Assembly: GCA_016710365.1 (NCBI GenBank)
Contig: JADJVW010000019.1
Coordinates: 62,001-126,000, forward strand
Source: Candidatus Caldilinea saccharophila
Lineage (GTDB): Bacteria > Chloroflexota > Anaerolineae > Caldilineales > Caldilineaceae
Direction: 5' to 3'
Length of the DNA: 64,000 nucleotides
Shown: piece after piece, positions 20,761-28,979 of the stretch
Layout: every line of letters starts with the position of its first letter
Position numbering within the stretch: the first letter of the stretch is position 1
The notes under the pieces: generated by a model
Told to the model about the DNA's origin: nothing
Databases searched by the model: none
Seen by the model: the letters and a program-made list of their open reading frames with translations, nothing else
Program-made: the position numbers and the translations under genes

Positions 20761-20804
20761 GCCTGTCCCTACCAAATCTACGGGCAGAATTACGCCCACC
20801 TGGA

Positions 20805-21635
20805 CTAGTTGCCCTCTCCATGCTCAGCAAAGAAAGGCGGGCGTTCCCAGGCGATTGCGTGCAACTCCTGCTCACCATAGCGCAGCACTGCTTCCTCCAG
20901 GGTGGTGGGATACGCAAAGCCGTGGCGCGCGGCCAGCAGCGGCCCGTGCTTGCGGATCACGCCTGCCAGCGCCATGTGCGCCATGACCAGGCTCTCGGCG
21001 TTTAGCCCGTGCAGGTCGAGCGCGGCTTCAAGCTCGTCACGGCGCGCGTCGCCGAGATAAGCGTTGAGCACCTTGACGCCACGGTCGCGCGGACGACCAT
21101 ATCCTGTCATCAAGATCTCGGTGACCAAGCCCAACTCCACGTTCAAGCCGGTGAAGGAAACCAGTAACTCGTTCCGGCCGATGACGGTGGGCAGCAGCGC
21201 GATGCAGCGCCAGAACTCCTCGATCTGAGCAAGCAGGTCGGCGGCGATCTTGGCCGTGTCCGGCGCGGGTGTGGGAGACGCGTCCAGCCGCAGCAACCCG
21301 TCACGGTCGAGGAGCACCTTGACTTTGGCCGGGTCGAGCACAGGCGCCTCCTCGTGCAGCCAGATGTCGATGCGCAGCCCGGCGTCGGTCAGCGCGTTGA
21401 TCATCCGGCCATCGAAGAGCAACTTGTAGAGCACCAGCGGACGCAGCACTTCCAGCCAGGCACGGGCATCGCTGTGGAATGCACCGGCCTCGCGCAGCAG
21501 CAGATGCAGGTCGATGTCAGAATAGCGGTCGGCGCTGCCGCGGCCAAAGCTGCCTTCGAGCCACGCCGCCAGCACGCGCGCATCATTTTCCAGCTTTGCC
21601 TGTAGGTCAGCGAGAAAGTCATGTTGCATTTGCAT
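20805..21635 (-). CDS. Nucleotidyltransferase-domain protein
   Basis: 276 residues. The N-terminal third is a pol-beta-like nucleotidyltransferase: WLEGSFGRGSADRYSDIDLH contains the G-S and D-x-D metal-binding motif, and a later acidic residue is likely in LRIDIWLHEE. The remainder is helical and resembles the C-terminal domain of aminoglycoside-type or DUF4111-like transferases, but I cannot name a substrate. Its ATG overlaps the end of glcF by 17 nt (both frames open), with GGAG 7 nt upstream, so it is translationally coupled to glcF. It could modify a small molecule, RNA or protein. Confidence 0.75.
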   Translation of the reverse strand: MQMQHDFLADLQAKLENDARVLAAWLEGSFGRGSADRYSDIDLHLLLREAGAFHSDARAWLEVLRPLVLYKLLFDGRMINALTDAGLRIDIWLHEEAPVLDPAKVKVLLDRDGLLRLDASPTPAPDTAKIAADLLAQIEEFWRCIALLPTVIGRNELLVSFTGLNVELGLVTEILMTGYGRPRDRGVKVLNAYLGDARRDELEAALDLHGLNAESLVMAHMALAGVIRKHGPLLAARHGFAYPTTLEEAVLRYGEQELHAIAWERPPFFAEHGEGN

Positions 21636-23043
21636 ACGATTTCTCCAGCACTTCCACCACGTGCATCACGGTGGCGTTGAGATGGGCGCGCTTGACGCCG
21701 TAGACCATCTGCATGTAACAGCCGGTGTTGGCGGTGACGATGATGCCGGCGTGCATGGCGCGCACGTCGGCCAGCTTGGCGTCGAGCACCTGGTTCGCCA
21801 TCGCCGGCTGCACCAGGTTATAGATGCCGGCGCTGCCGCAGCACATGTCGGGCTGTGTGAGTTCGACCAGCTCGATGCCCGGAATCGATTTGAGCAGAGA
21901 GCGAGGCTGCTGGCTGATCTTCTGGCCGTGGCGCAGGTGACACGAATCGACATAGGTGACGCGCGCCTGCACGTGGCCGGTGGGCGGCTTGTGTAGATGA
22001 TCGGCCAGAAACTCGCTGATGTCCTGCACCTTGGCGACAAAGGCGCGGGCGCGTTCGGCATAGATGGGGTCATCGGCTAGCAGATGGTCGTAGCCTTTGA
22101 GCGAGGCGCCGCAGCCGCCGGCGTTGTTGACGATCGCCACAAAATCGCCGCCGCTAAAGGCGTCGATATTCTGGCGCGCGAGGGCGTGCGCCTGCGCCGT
22201 GTCGCCGCTGTGCAGCGCGGCCGCGTTGCAGCAGGTCTGCCCCGGCGCGAAGTGGACTTCATAGCCGTTGCGTTGCAGCACGCGCACCGTCGCACGGTTG
22301 ACGCCAGCCAGAAACGCATCCTGCACACAGCCGGTGAAGAAAGCGACCTGCCCGCGCTTGGGACCGAGCGCCGGCGCCGGCCGCGACTCGTCGAGATAGC
22401 GCAGATCGACCGGCGGCGCCATGCCTTCCATCGTCGTCAGTGCAGGCGGCAGCTTGGGCAGCACGCGTCGCGCCAGCGCGGTCAAGCCAAGCTGCTGATA
22501 GAGCTTCACCGCGCGCGCCAGCAGTCGCAGCCGGCCGCGATGCGGCATCAACTCGCGCAGCCCAAAGCGTTGGACGGCTAAAGAGATGCGAGATGCGAGG
22601 GGCGGATTCAAAAATTGTGAATAGTGGATGGTGAAGGGTGAATTATGAAGTGTGAAGGGCGCCAATCTCCCCTCTCCTTGTCTCCTTGTCTCCTTGTCTC
22701 CCCCTCTCCCTCCCTCTGCGCCTCTGCGTCGAAAACTTGGCTGTTCCTGCGCCAGCGCGGCTTTGGCAGTCTCCAGCAGCAGCCCGTACTGCACGCCGGA
22801 GGGGCAGGCCGTTTCGCAGGCGCGGCAGCCCAAACAGAGGTCAATATGCTCCTGAAATGCGCCGGCCAGCCCGATGCGCCCATCGGCGGCCGCGCGCATC
22901 AGTGAGATGCGCCCGCGCGGGCTGTCCATCTCCAACTGGTTGACGGTATAGGTCGGACAGGCGGACAGACAGAGGCCGCAGTGGATGCACTGATCCAGTT
23001 TGCGGCGGAAATCAGGTTGATTGAGCAGATCGATGTGGGACAT
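21619..23043 (-). CDS. glcF: Glycolate oxidase iron-sulfur subunit, with in-frame repeat insertion
   Basis: 474 residues. Two 4Fe-4S clusters: CIHCGLCLSACP (residues 20-30) and CLGCRACETACP (70-81). Two CCG domains carry the cysteine motifs for a further iron-sulfur/heterodisulfide-type site: FTGCVQD with TCCNAAALHSG, and DSCHLRHGQ with MCCGSAGIYN. It is expected to carry electrons from the GlcDE flavins to the quinone pool. Residues about 102-150, between the ferredoxin and CCG parts, are not GlcF-like: they read RRQGEG, HNSPFTIHYSQF and similar, which is the translation of a dispersed intergenic repeat inserted without breaking the frame. The stop overlaps the start of the nucleotidyltransferase gene. 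Confidence 0.88.
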   Translation of the reverse strand: MSHIDLLNQPDFRRKLDQCIHCGLCLSACPTYTVNQLEMDSPRGRISLMRAAADGRIGLAGAFQEHIDLCLGCRACETACPSGVQYGLLLETAKAALAQEQPSFRRRGAEGGRGGDKETRRQGEGRLAPFTLHNSPFTIHYSQFLNPPLASRISLAVQRFGLRELMPHRGRLRLLARAVKLYQQLGLTALARRVLPKLPPALTTMEGMAPPVDLRYLDESRPAPALGPKRGQVAFFTGCVQDAFLAGVNRATVRVLQRNGYEVHFAPGQTCCNAAALHSGDTAQAHALARQNIDAFSGGDFVAIVNNAGGCGASLKGYDHLLADDPIYAERARAFVAKVQDISEFLADHLHKPPTGHVQARVTYVDSCHLRHGQKISQQPRSLLKSIPGIELVELTQPDMCCGSAGIYNLVQPAMANQVLDAKLADVRAMHAGIIVTANTGCYMQMVYGVKRAHLNATVMHVVEVLEKSYANAT

Positions 23044-23084
23044 ACATGGGATCCATTTCCAAATCTGCCACCGCGTAGAGGCTT

Positions 23085-23321
23085 TTACGTTGCGTCGTCA
23101 GCGATGCTTCCTGCTGTCCGCCGCATCTGCTTAATTTGTAACCGCAGATCTTGCTCGCGCTCGCTCGCGGCGCGCCGTCCCTCATCCAGGGCGAAATCCA
23201 GACGAGATCGATAGTGAGCATCGTAGGTGGTTTCCGGCGCCGGACCCAGAAAGTAGTTGAGCGCCGCCGCCATGCCGGCGCCAATCGCAGCGCCGATCAA
23301 CAAATAGGTTCCTCGTGACAT
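23085..23321 (-). CDS. Small membrane-anchored protein (YtxH-like), function unknown
   Basis: 78 residues. The start MSRGTYLLIGAAIGAGMAAA is a single glycine/alanine-rich membrane helix; the rest is hydrophilic and likely helical (EGRRAASEREQDLRLQIKQM). AAAGGA precedes the ATG at 23321. The size and layout recall YtxH/general-stress-type small proteins, but there is no specific signature. It is 41 nt upstream of glcF on the same strand; this may be an accident of position. Confidence 0.6.
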   Translation of the reverse strand: MSRGTYLLIGAAIGAGMAAALNYFLGPAPETTYDAHYRSRLDFALDEGRRAASEREQDLRLQIKQMRRTAGSIADDAT

Positions 23322-23429
23322 TGGATCATCCTTTCTCACGTGTTGCGATGCGTTACGCTTGGATCGCGGACGTCCCCCGTCCACATCCATTGGAGAAAAT
23401 TATACCCGGCGCCTGACGATGCCGGAAAA

Positions 23430-23460
23430 GCAAACAGGTGGCACGGCGCCACCTGTTTGC
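23430..23460 (-). terminator. Hairpin after the pspC-like gene
   Basis: GCAAACAGGTGGC (23430-23442) and GCCACCTGTTTGC (23448-23460) form a perfect 13-bp stem with a 5-nt loop, 46 nt beyond the stop of the leftward PspC gene. There is no strong U-run, so it could be a weak or factor-assisted terminator. Confidence 0.55.
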
Positions 23461-23506
23461 TCAGTCAGTTGATAATTGCTCGCAGCGGAGAAGCTGCAGA
23501 TATTGG

Positions 23507-24403
23507 CTAATTGACAGGGGCCGTCGAGCTATCGACCACCTGGATTTCCTGGGTGCGGCCGGCTGACCCGGCGAAGCTTTGCGTTTTCGGCATTAGCAGC
23601 GCCATACCCGCATAGACCAGCGCGCCAAATCCCATCGTGCCGAGGGTGAAGGCCACCCAGATCAGGCGGATCAGGTTGGCGTCGATGCCAAATTTCTCGC
23701 CCATACCACCGCACACGCCTGCCACCATGCGATTGGTGCGGCTGCGCTGCAATGGCATACCCGACTGCATGCGGCTGAAACTGGCCTTCCACTCGTCGCT
23801 GGTCGGCGTCGCGCCGGTGACGCTCTCTTTGACCTTGCGGGCCGCGTCGGCCACTTCCTGGTCAAGATTGCGCTGGCTATTCGCCCGCAGCAACAGATAG
23901 CCTGCCCCGATCAGCACCGCCGGCCAGAACAGCACGGCGACGATCGTCCAGAACGCGCCCCACAAACCGGGCAGAATCCCTAAGTTGGCCAGCAGCCAGA
24001 GCGCTCCCAGTCCCATCAGGATGCCTGCCGCCCAGGTGACGCCCTTCTGGCTCAATTCTAAAGCAGGCGGGCGCAATTGACCCACCTGGTTGTTGCCCGT
24101 GGGCAGGAAGATCGCCAGCAAGATATAAGCCAGGAAGCCACCGCCCCAGGTGGCAAAAGTCGCCACCACCCACAGCACGCGCACCAGCACCGGGTCCCAG
24201 CCAAAATATTCGGCAATCCCACCACAGACGCCGCCAATTACTTTGTCGGTCGGGTGGCGATACAGCATTCGCTTGGTGTTCATCGTCTTTCGTTCCGCTC
24301 CATTGGTTGGCGAGGGTTCATTCGCTTCCATCCATTCCGGCAGCACGCCTGGTGCGCGCTCGGTATTTTGCTCCGTATTTTTATCCATCATGTCGCTATT
24401 CAT
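23507..24403 (-). CDS. PspC-domain membrane protein (two PspC domains)
   Basis: 298 residues. After an acidic N-terminus, a first PspC domain reads RMLYRHPTDKVIGGVCGGIA then FGWDPVLVRVLWVVATF; a membrane-rich middle follows (ILMGLGALWLLANLGILPGL, FWPAVLIGAGYLLL); the C-terminus has a second PspC domain with VAGVCGGMGEKFGIDANLIR. PspC domains are membrane stress sensors or regulators in the phage-shock response. No PspA or PspB is encoded nearby. The start at 24403 is supported by AAGGTG. It diverges from the DUF2071 gene; the promoter region lies between. Confidence 0.85.
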   Translation of the reverse strand: MNSDMMDKNTEQNTERAPGVLPEWMEANEPSPTNGAERKTMNTKRMLYRHPTDKVIGGVCGGIAEYFGWDPVLVRVLWVVATFATWGGGFLAYILLAIFLPTGNNQVGQLRPPALELSQKGVTWAAGILMGLGALWLLANLGILPGLWGAFWTIVAVLFWPAVLIGAGYLLLRANSQRNLDQEVADAARKVKESVTGATPTSDEWKASFSRMQSGMPLQRSRTNRMVAGVCGGMGEKFGIDANLIRLIWVAFTLGTMGFGALVYAGMALLMPKTQSFAGSAGRTQEIQVVDSSTAPVN

Positions 24404-24532
24404 CGTTTCACCTTCTTCTCTCTTCTCTTGCTTGCGCACCGTCACCGTGTGGCGTTTTTGACTGTGTCTAATGCGCTGTTGTCGATCAATACGCAGTATC
24501 GCGCAGAAGGTTGCAAGGTTCCCGTCAAATTT

Positions 24533-24561
24533 GTGACAAATTGCTGACCTATAGGTACAAT
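24533..24561 (+). promoter_or_regulatory. Predicted promoter for a possibly leaderless DUF2071 transcript
   Basis: GTGACA (24533-24538), 17-bp spacer, TACAAT (24556-24561). The start point would fall at about 24568-24570, at the ATG itself, and no Shine-Dalgarno precedes that ATG. Prediction only. Confidence 0.4.
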
Positions 24562-24569
24562 CGACAGCC

Positions 24570-25364
24570 ATGGCCACCGAAACCGCGCAAGCTTCAGCTA
24601 TGAACCGCCCGTTGAGCGCCGCTACGCATCACCGACCCTGGCCGCGACCTGCGTCGCCCTGGGTGATGGCGCAGGAGTGGTGCAACCTGCTCTTTGCGCA
24701 CTGGCCGTTGCCGGCCGCAGCACTCCAGGCATTGTTGCCGCCTGCGCTCACGCTGGACACGTTTGAGGGACAGGCATGGCTGGGCATTGTGCCTTTTCAG
24801 ATGCGCGGCGTGCGCCCGCGGCTGACGCCCTCTGTTCCGTGGCTCTCAGCCTTTCCCGAGCTCAATGTACGCACCTATGTCCGTCTGCGCGACCGCGGGC
24901 TCGAGAAGAGCGGCGTCTATTTCTTCAGCCTGGACGCCGCCAATCCTGTCGCGGTGCGCATTGCCCGCCGCACCTTTCACTTGCCCTACTTCGATGCCGC
25001 GATGCGCGCCCACTACGATGGCCGCACGGTGCATTACGCCAGCCGACGCACCCATCGAGGCGCGCCGGCGGCTGATCTGGTGGCCGGTTACCGACCGACC
25101 GGCCCCCGCTATCGCACACAGTCCGGCGATCTCGACCATTGGCTGACTGAGCGTTACTGTCTCTACACGGTCGATCAGAAGGGGCATCCTTTGATCGGCG
25201 AGATCCATCACGCGCCGTGGCCGCTGCAACCGGCAACCGCCGAATTTCTCGTCAACACGATGGCCGGCGCCGCCGCGATCCGCCTGCCCGACGCGGCGCC
25301 GCTGCTCCACTTTGCGCGCCGGCTGGAGGTGATCGTCTGGCCGCTGCGTCTGGTCGAGCCGTGA
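24570..25364 (+). CDS. DUF2071 (YqjF-like) family protein
   Basis: 264 residues. Typical DUF2071 features: WVMAQEWCNLLFAHWPLPAA at the start, the LQALLPPALTLDTFEGQAWL stretch, PELNVRTYVR, GVYFFSLDAANPVAV and a C-terminal YTVDQKGHPLIGEIHHAPWP. These single-domain beta-barrel proteins resemble acetoacetate-decarboxylase folds but have no proven function. UvsE is encoded 10 nt after its stop, so the two are probably cotranscribed. The start ATG has no Shine-Dalgarno (see the promoter entry). Confidence 0.82.
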   Translation: MATETAQASAMNRPLSAATHHRPWPRPASPWVMAQEWCNLLFAHWPLPAAALQALLPPALTLDTFEGQAWLGIVPFQMRGVRPRLTPSVPWLSAFPELNVRTYVRLRDRGLEKSGVYFFSLDAANPVAVRIARRTFHLPYFDAAMRAHYDGRTVHYASRRTHRGAPAADLVAGYRPTGPRYRTQSGDLDHWLTERYCLYTVDQKGHPLIGEIHHAPWPLQPATAEFLVNTMAGAAAIRLPDAAPLLHFARRLEVIVWPLRLVEP

Positions 25365-25374
25365 CGGATTCTTT

Positions 25375-26406
25375 ATGCACAGCCCAGACGCCGATCCAGA
25401 GAGGAACATGAGCGGAGACCCTGACAGCCGCGTTGCGCCCCTTACCCCTCGCCCCTCCTCCATCCGGCTTGGCTTCCCCGTCAAGGTGATCGGCGAGCCG
25501 CTGCGTTCGCACGACAGCCGCCGCTGGCAAAATGAACCGCACCTCAGCGTCAGCCTCGCCTATCTGCGCGATATTTTCGAGTACCTGCACCGCAAACAGA
25601 TTCGCGTTTACCGCCTTGCCGGGCAGCTTGCGCCCTATCTGACCCATCCGGGCTTGCCGGCGTTTCATCGCCAGATCGAGGAATGCGCCACCGACCTTGC
25701 GATCACCGGTGATCTGATCCGCGCCTACGGGCTGCGCGTGACGATGCATCCTGCACATTACGTGCAACTGAACGCACCGGATGATTGGCTTGTCCAGCGT
25801 GCGCGCGTGGAATTGGCCGCGTCCGCCACGCTGATGGATGCGATGGGGCTTGATGCTGATGCTGTGATCGTGGTGCATGTCGGGGGCGTTTACGGCGATC
25901 CGCTGGCAGGGCGTGAACGCTTTGCTGTGCACTTCCTGGCCTTGCCCGAAGCCGTGCGCCGCCGCTTAGTGCTCGAACATGACGACCGGCGTTACTCGTT
26001 CGAGGATGTGTTGTGGATTCACCGTCGCACCGGAATTCCGCTGGTGCTCGATACGCTGCATCTGCGCTGCCTGAACCCCGCTGGCCGCCCGCTGGAGGAC
26101 GCGCTGCCCGCGGCGTTGGCGACGTGGCCGGGGGATCGCCGCCCCAAGCTCCACTTCAGCAGCCCGCGCACCACGCTGCGCACGATCCGCACCCCGCTGG
26201 GTGAACGGCTGCAGGCGCCGCTGCCCAATCAGCACAGCGACTTTCTCGACCCCTTTACGTTCATCGACCTCGTCCACATCGCACAGCGTCTGCGCGTCCG
26301 CCCCTTCGATGTGATGCTGGAAGCGAAGGCGAAGGATCTGGCGTTGCTGCGTCTGCGTGAGCAGATTGCCCAATTTGCACCAGGATTGGCGGGGGTGGTG
26401 GGGTAA
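25375..26406 (+). CDS. uvsE: UV DNA damage endonuclease UvsE
   Basis: 343 residues, normal for UvsE/UVDE. It has a TIM-barrel with the family's metal ligands: TMHPAHYVQLNAP, VVHVGGVYGD, RLVLEHDDRRYSFEDVL, VLDTLHLRC, KLHFSSPR and a final DVMLEAKAKDLALLRL. It nicks DNA 5' to UV photoproducts and other distortions, starting excision repair independently of UvrABC. The first about 30 residues are not conserved. ATG 25408, preceded by GAGAGGA, is an alternative start. It lies directly downstream of the DUF2071 gene; the strong hairpin at 26425-26473 follows. Confidence 0.88.
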   Translation: MHSPDADPERNMSGDPDSRVAPLTPRPSSIRLGFPVKVIGEPLRSHDSRRWQNEPHLSVSLAYLRDIFEYLHRKQIRVYRLAGQLAPYLTHPGLPAFHRQIEECATDLAITGDLIRAYGLRVTMHPAHYVQLNAPDDWLVQRARVELAASATLMDAMGLDADAVIVVHVGGVYGDPLAGRERFAVHFLALPEAVRRRLVLEHDDRRYSFEDVLWIHRRTGIPLVLDTLHLRCLNPAGRPLEDALPAALATWPGDRRPKLHFSSPRTTLRTIRTPLGERLQAPLPNQHSDFLDPFTFIDLVHIAQRLRVRPFDVMLEAKAKDLALLRLREQIAQFAPGLAGVVG

Positions 26407-26424
26407 GCGATGGTTTTCCATCAC

Positions 26425-26473
26425 CTAATCTCCAATCTCTAATCTCAGTACGAGATTAGAGATTGGAGATTAG
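26425..26473. terminator. Bidirectional hairpin between convergent uvsE and aminotransferase genes
   Basis: A perfect 22-bp stem built of AATCTCCAATCTCTAATCTC (26427-26446) and its complement (26452-26471), plus two further pairs, with a 5-nt loop. The arms are themselves made of repeated AATCTC units. It lies between the stops of two convergent genes, as expected for a shared terminator. Confidence 0.6.
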
Positions 26474-26482
26474 AGATTGCAC

Positions 26483-27791
26483 TTACCCCACACCCTGCGC
26501 TTCATGCACAACGCCGAGCGCATAATCCAGAATCTCCAGTGCATCGTCGATCTGCGTCTCGCTCACGGTCAGCGCAGGCGAGATGCGAATAACGTTGCCG
26601 TAGAGACCGCCTTTGCCAATGAGCAGCCCCCGCTCGCGCGTCTCCTCGAAGAGTTGCGCCACAGCTTTGGGCGCCGGCTCTTTCCTCTGGCGATCAGTGA
26701 CCATCTCGATGCCTTGCATCAGCCCCTTGCCGCGCACGTCACCGATCAGCGGATACTTCTCGCCCAGCCGGTCAAGCCCGCCACGCAGCCGCGCGCCCAG
26801 CACGGCAAAGCGATCCGGCCCGCCCGCTTCCTCCATTGCCTCAAGCGTGCCGAGCGCCGCCGCGGTCGAAACCGGATTGCCGCCAAAGGTGCTGATGGTC
26901 AAGCCCTGGCCCACCATGGCTTGGGCGACTGCGGGCGTGGTGACGGTGTTGCCCATCGGCAGCCCGTTGGCGATGCCTTTGGCCATCGTCATGATCTCCG
27001 GCTCGACGCCCCAGTGCGAGATGCCGAACCAGTGCGCGCCCGTGCGGCCAAAGCCGGTCTGCACTTCGTCGCAGATAAAGACGCCGCCGTAGTGGCGTGC
27101 AATCTCGACTGCGATCTGGAAATACTCGTCGGGCGGGGTAATGAAGCCGCCGACGCCCTGGATCGGCTCCGCCATGAACGCGGCGATCCGGCCTGAAGTC
27201 GTCGTGCGGATCACATCCTCGATGTCCTGGGCACAGGCGACGTCGCACGCAGGGTAAGTCAGCTTGAGCGGGCAACGGTAGCAGTAGGGATTGAGCGCGT
27301 GCTTAACGTCCGGGCTGAAGCTCTTGCCTACTTTCCAGGTCGAGTGTGCGGTGATGCTCATCGTCAGCGAGGTGCGGCCGCTGTAGGCATGGCGCAGCGC
27401 CACGATCTCGCGGGCGTCGGTGTAGGTCTGCGCGGCGACGATGGCGGTCTCGTTCGCCTCGCTGCCGGAATTGGTGAAGTAGGACATCTGCAGCCGCCCC
27501 GGTGTGATCGTGGCCAGCTTTTCAGCAAGATTCACATGATTTTCGTTGGGGTAGAGCGTGGACGAATGGATCAGCTTAGCTGCCTGCTCGCGCGCGCTCG
27601 ACCACGTGCGGGTTATTGTGCCCCACGCTGGTCGTAAGAATGCCGCCAAAGAAGTCGAGATACTGCTTGCCATCGGTATCCCACACATAGAGGCCGTCAC
27701 CGTGTGCGAGGGGCAGCGGCTCGGTGTAATACAGAATATGGTTCGGCCATAAATACGCGCGCTGTTTTTCTAAAATCGTCTGCGTGTCCAT
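26483..27791 (-). CDS. Class III aminotransferase (alanine-glyoxylate/AGXT2-like); one frameshift
   Basis: About 435 residues, reading MDTQTILEKQRAYLWPNHIL then GLYVWDTDGKQYLDFFGGI and, after a frame change near 27595-27603 (CGCGCGC run), EQAAKLIHSSTLYPNENHVN. The PLP fold-type I motifs are clear: SGSEANETA, FICDEVQTGFGRTG and the lysine-bearing MAKGIANGLPMGN. It resembles alanine-glyoxylate or beta-amino acid-pyruvate transaminases. Start 27791 has GGAGAG 5 nt before it. It sits close to glycolate oxidase, so glyoxylate amination is a reasonable guess. The frame break lies in a dinucleotide run and is probably a sequence error. Confidence 0.82.
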
Positions 27792-27820
27792 AAATCTCTC
27801 CATGAAATGTGAAGACAAGA

Positions 27821-27865
27821 AGACAAGGAGACTTCACGATTCATAATTGAGAAGTCTCCTTGTCT
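27821..27865. repeat. AGACAAGGAGACTTC palindromic repeat overlapping the xdhC 3' end
   Basis: AGACAAGGAGACTTC (27821-27835) and GAAGTCTCCTTGTCT (27851-27865) form a perfect 15-bp stem. CTTGTCTCC units of the same kind occur inside glcF (about 22676-22703). The stop codon and last residues of the XdhC-like protein (GEGETRRLLNYES) come from this repeat. Confidence 0.7.
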
Positions 27866-28604
27866 CCCCTTCTCCCCTTCTCCTCACGCCATTCACCACC
27901 GCCACGATCTCCGCCATGATCGCCAACGCGATCTCTTCCGGTCGCTGCGCGCCGATAGGAAGACCGATCGGTGCGTGGATGCGGGCGAGCTTGGCCTCGT
28001 CCACGCCCAGCGCCTGGAGCACAGCCACACGTTTGGCGTGCGTCTTGCGCGATCCCAACGCGCCGATGTAACGCGCTGGACTATGCAGGGCCGCGACCAG
28101 TGCGGGATTGTCGATCTTTTCGTCATGCGTCAGCACGACCACGCACGCGCTTTCGTCGAGTTGGGCCGCGGCGAGTACGTCGGCCGGCCAGCCGGTGATC
28201 AGTTCGTCGGCGTGCGCAAAGCGCGCCGGCGTGGCAAAAGCGGTGCGTGGGTCAAGCACGATCGTGCGAAAACCCAGCGGTCGGGCATAAGTTGCCAGCG
28301 CCACCGCAATGTGAACGGCGCCCACCATCCACAGACGCGGCTGCGGCGGCTGCACATCGATGAAAATATCGATCGGCCCCGCCGCAGTTTCCACGGTCAA
28401 CCGTTCGGATTGCAGGCTGGCCAAGCAAATGGGCGCGCGTGCTCGCACGGCTTCATCCAGCCCAGCGTCACCCAGCGCGCCGGCAGTTGCGCCGTCGGCA
28501 AAGAGCAGAAGCTTGGCGCCAACCGCAGGCCCGGTCAGCACGGTCGCCATTGCGGCCAGCCTGCCTGTCCGAACCGCTTCTTCAAATTGTGCAAAGAGTG
28601 ACAC
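27834..28604 (-). CDS. XdhC/CoxI family protein, C-terminal Rossmann part
   Basis: 256 residues starting at a GTG. The middle (PRLWMVGAVHIAVALATYAR) and later VVLTHDEKIDNPALVAAL, YIGALGSRKTHAKR and IHAPIGLPIGAQRPEEIALA are the XdhC Rossmann-domain signature. XdhC-type proteins insert sulfurated molybdenum cofactor into xanthine- and CO-dehydrogenase-type enzymes. Here the N-terminal XdhC_CoxI domain is encoded by a separate upstream gene (28647). The last about 15 residues derive from a dispersed repeat. No molybdenum hydroxylase is encoded in this window. Confidence 0.85.
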   Translation of the reverse strand: MSLFAQFEEAVRTGRLAAMATVLTGPAVGAKLLLFADGATAGALGDAGLDEAVRARAPICLASLQSERLTVETAAGPIDIFIDVQPPQPRLWMVGAVHIAVALATYARPLGFRTIVLDPRTAFATPARFAHADELITGWPADVLAAAQLDESACVVVLTHDEKIDNPALVAALHSPARYIGALGSRKTHAKRVAVLQALGVDEAKLARIHAPIGLPIGAQRPEEIALAIMAEIVAVVNGVRRRGEGETRRLLNYES

Positions 28605-28646
28605 AGTGGCTATCCCGTTATTTTTATCTGCAAAGAGAACAATCCA

Positions 28647-28955
28647 CTAGATCGGCTCTACAAACACTTCGATGACGCCGCCGCACGCCAGACCCACGCT
28701 CTGCGCCAGCTCGTCGGCGATCCCGTAGGTGAGCAGCTTCGGGCGCCCCGTCGCCAGCATCGCCAGCGCCTCCTGCACCACCGCGCCTTCGACGCAGCCG
28801 CCGCTCACCGAGCCGGCCATCTCACCCGCAGAGGAGACTGCCATTTTCGAGCCAAGCGGCAACGGCGCAGAGCCATACAGACGGACAACAGTCGCCAACG
28901 CCACGCGCTTGTGTTCGCTGCGCCAGCGGTCAATGATGGGAAGCAGTTCGCGCAT
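28647..28955 (-). CDS. XdhC/CoxI family protein, N-terminal domain
   Basis: 102 residues, a stand-alone XdhC_CoxI domain: RVALATVVRLYGSAPLPLGS, then MAVSSAGEMAGSVSGGCVEG with the conserved GGC(V/I)E, and GLACGGVIEVFVEP at the end. It precedes the Rossmann part at 27834 by 42 nt on the same strand. The two together correspond to one full XdhC; split pairs of this kind occur in several phyla. It probably binds the molybdenum cofactor for a hydroxylase encoded elsewhere. Confidence 0.85.
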   Translation of the reverse strand: MRELLPIIDRWRSEHKRVALATVVRLYGSAPLPLGSKMAVSSAGEMAGSVSGGCVEGAVVQEALAMLATGRPKLLTYGIADELAQSVGLACGGVIEVFVEPI

Positions 28956-28979
28956 TCACCTTTCCTCTCTCTATCTCCT

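Larger units (their letters stand above)
20144..20804. other. Repeat-rich 660-bp intergenic region
   Basis: No intact gene. From left to right: a PIN-domain fragment (20190-20318), a run of ATCTGCG/CTTATCTG-type repeats (20365-20460), a 14-bp-arm palindrome (20603-20633) and an 85-bp dispersed repeat (20676-20760). It looks like a collecting place for short repeats between glcDE and the nucleotidyltransferase gene. Confidence 0.6.
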
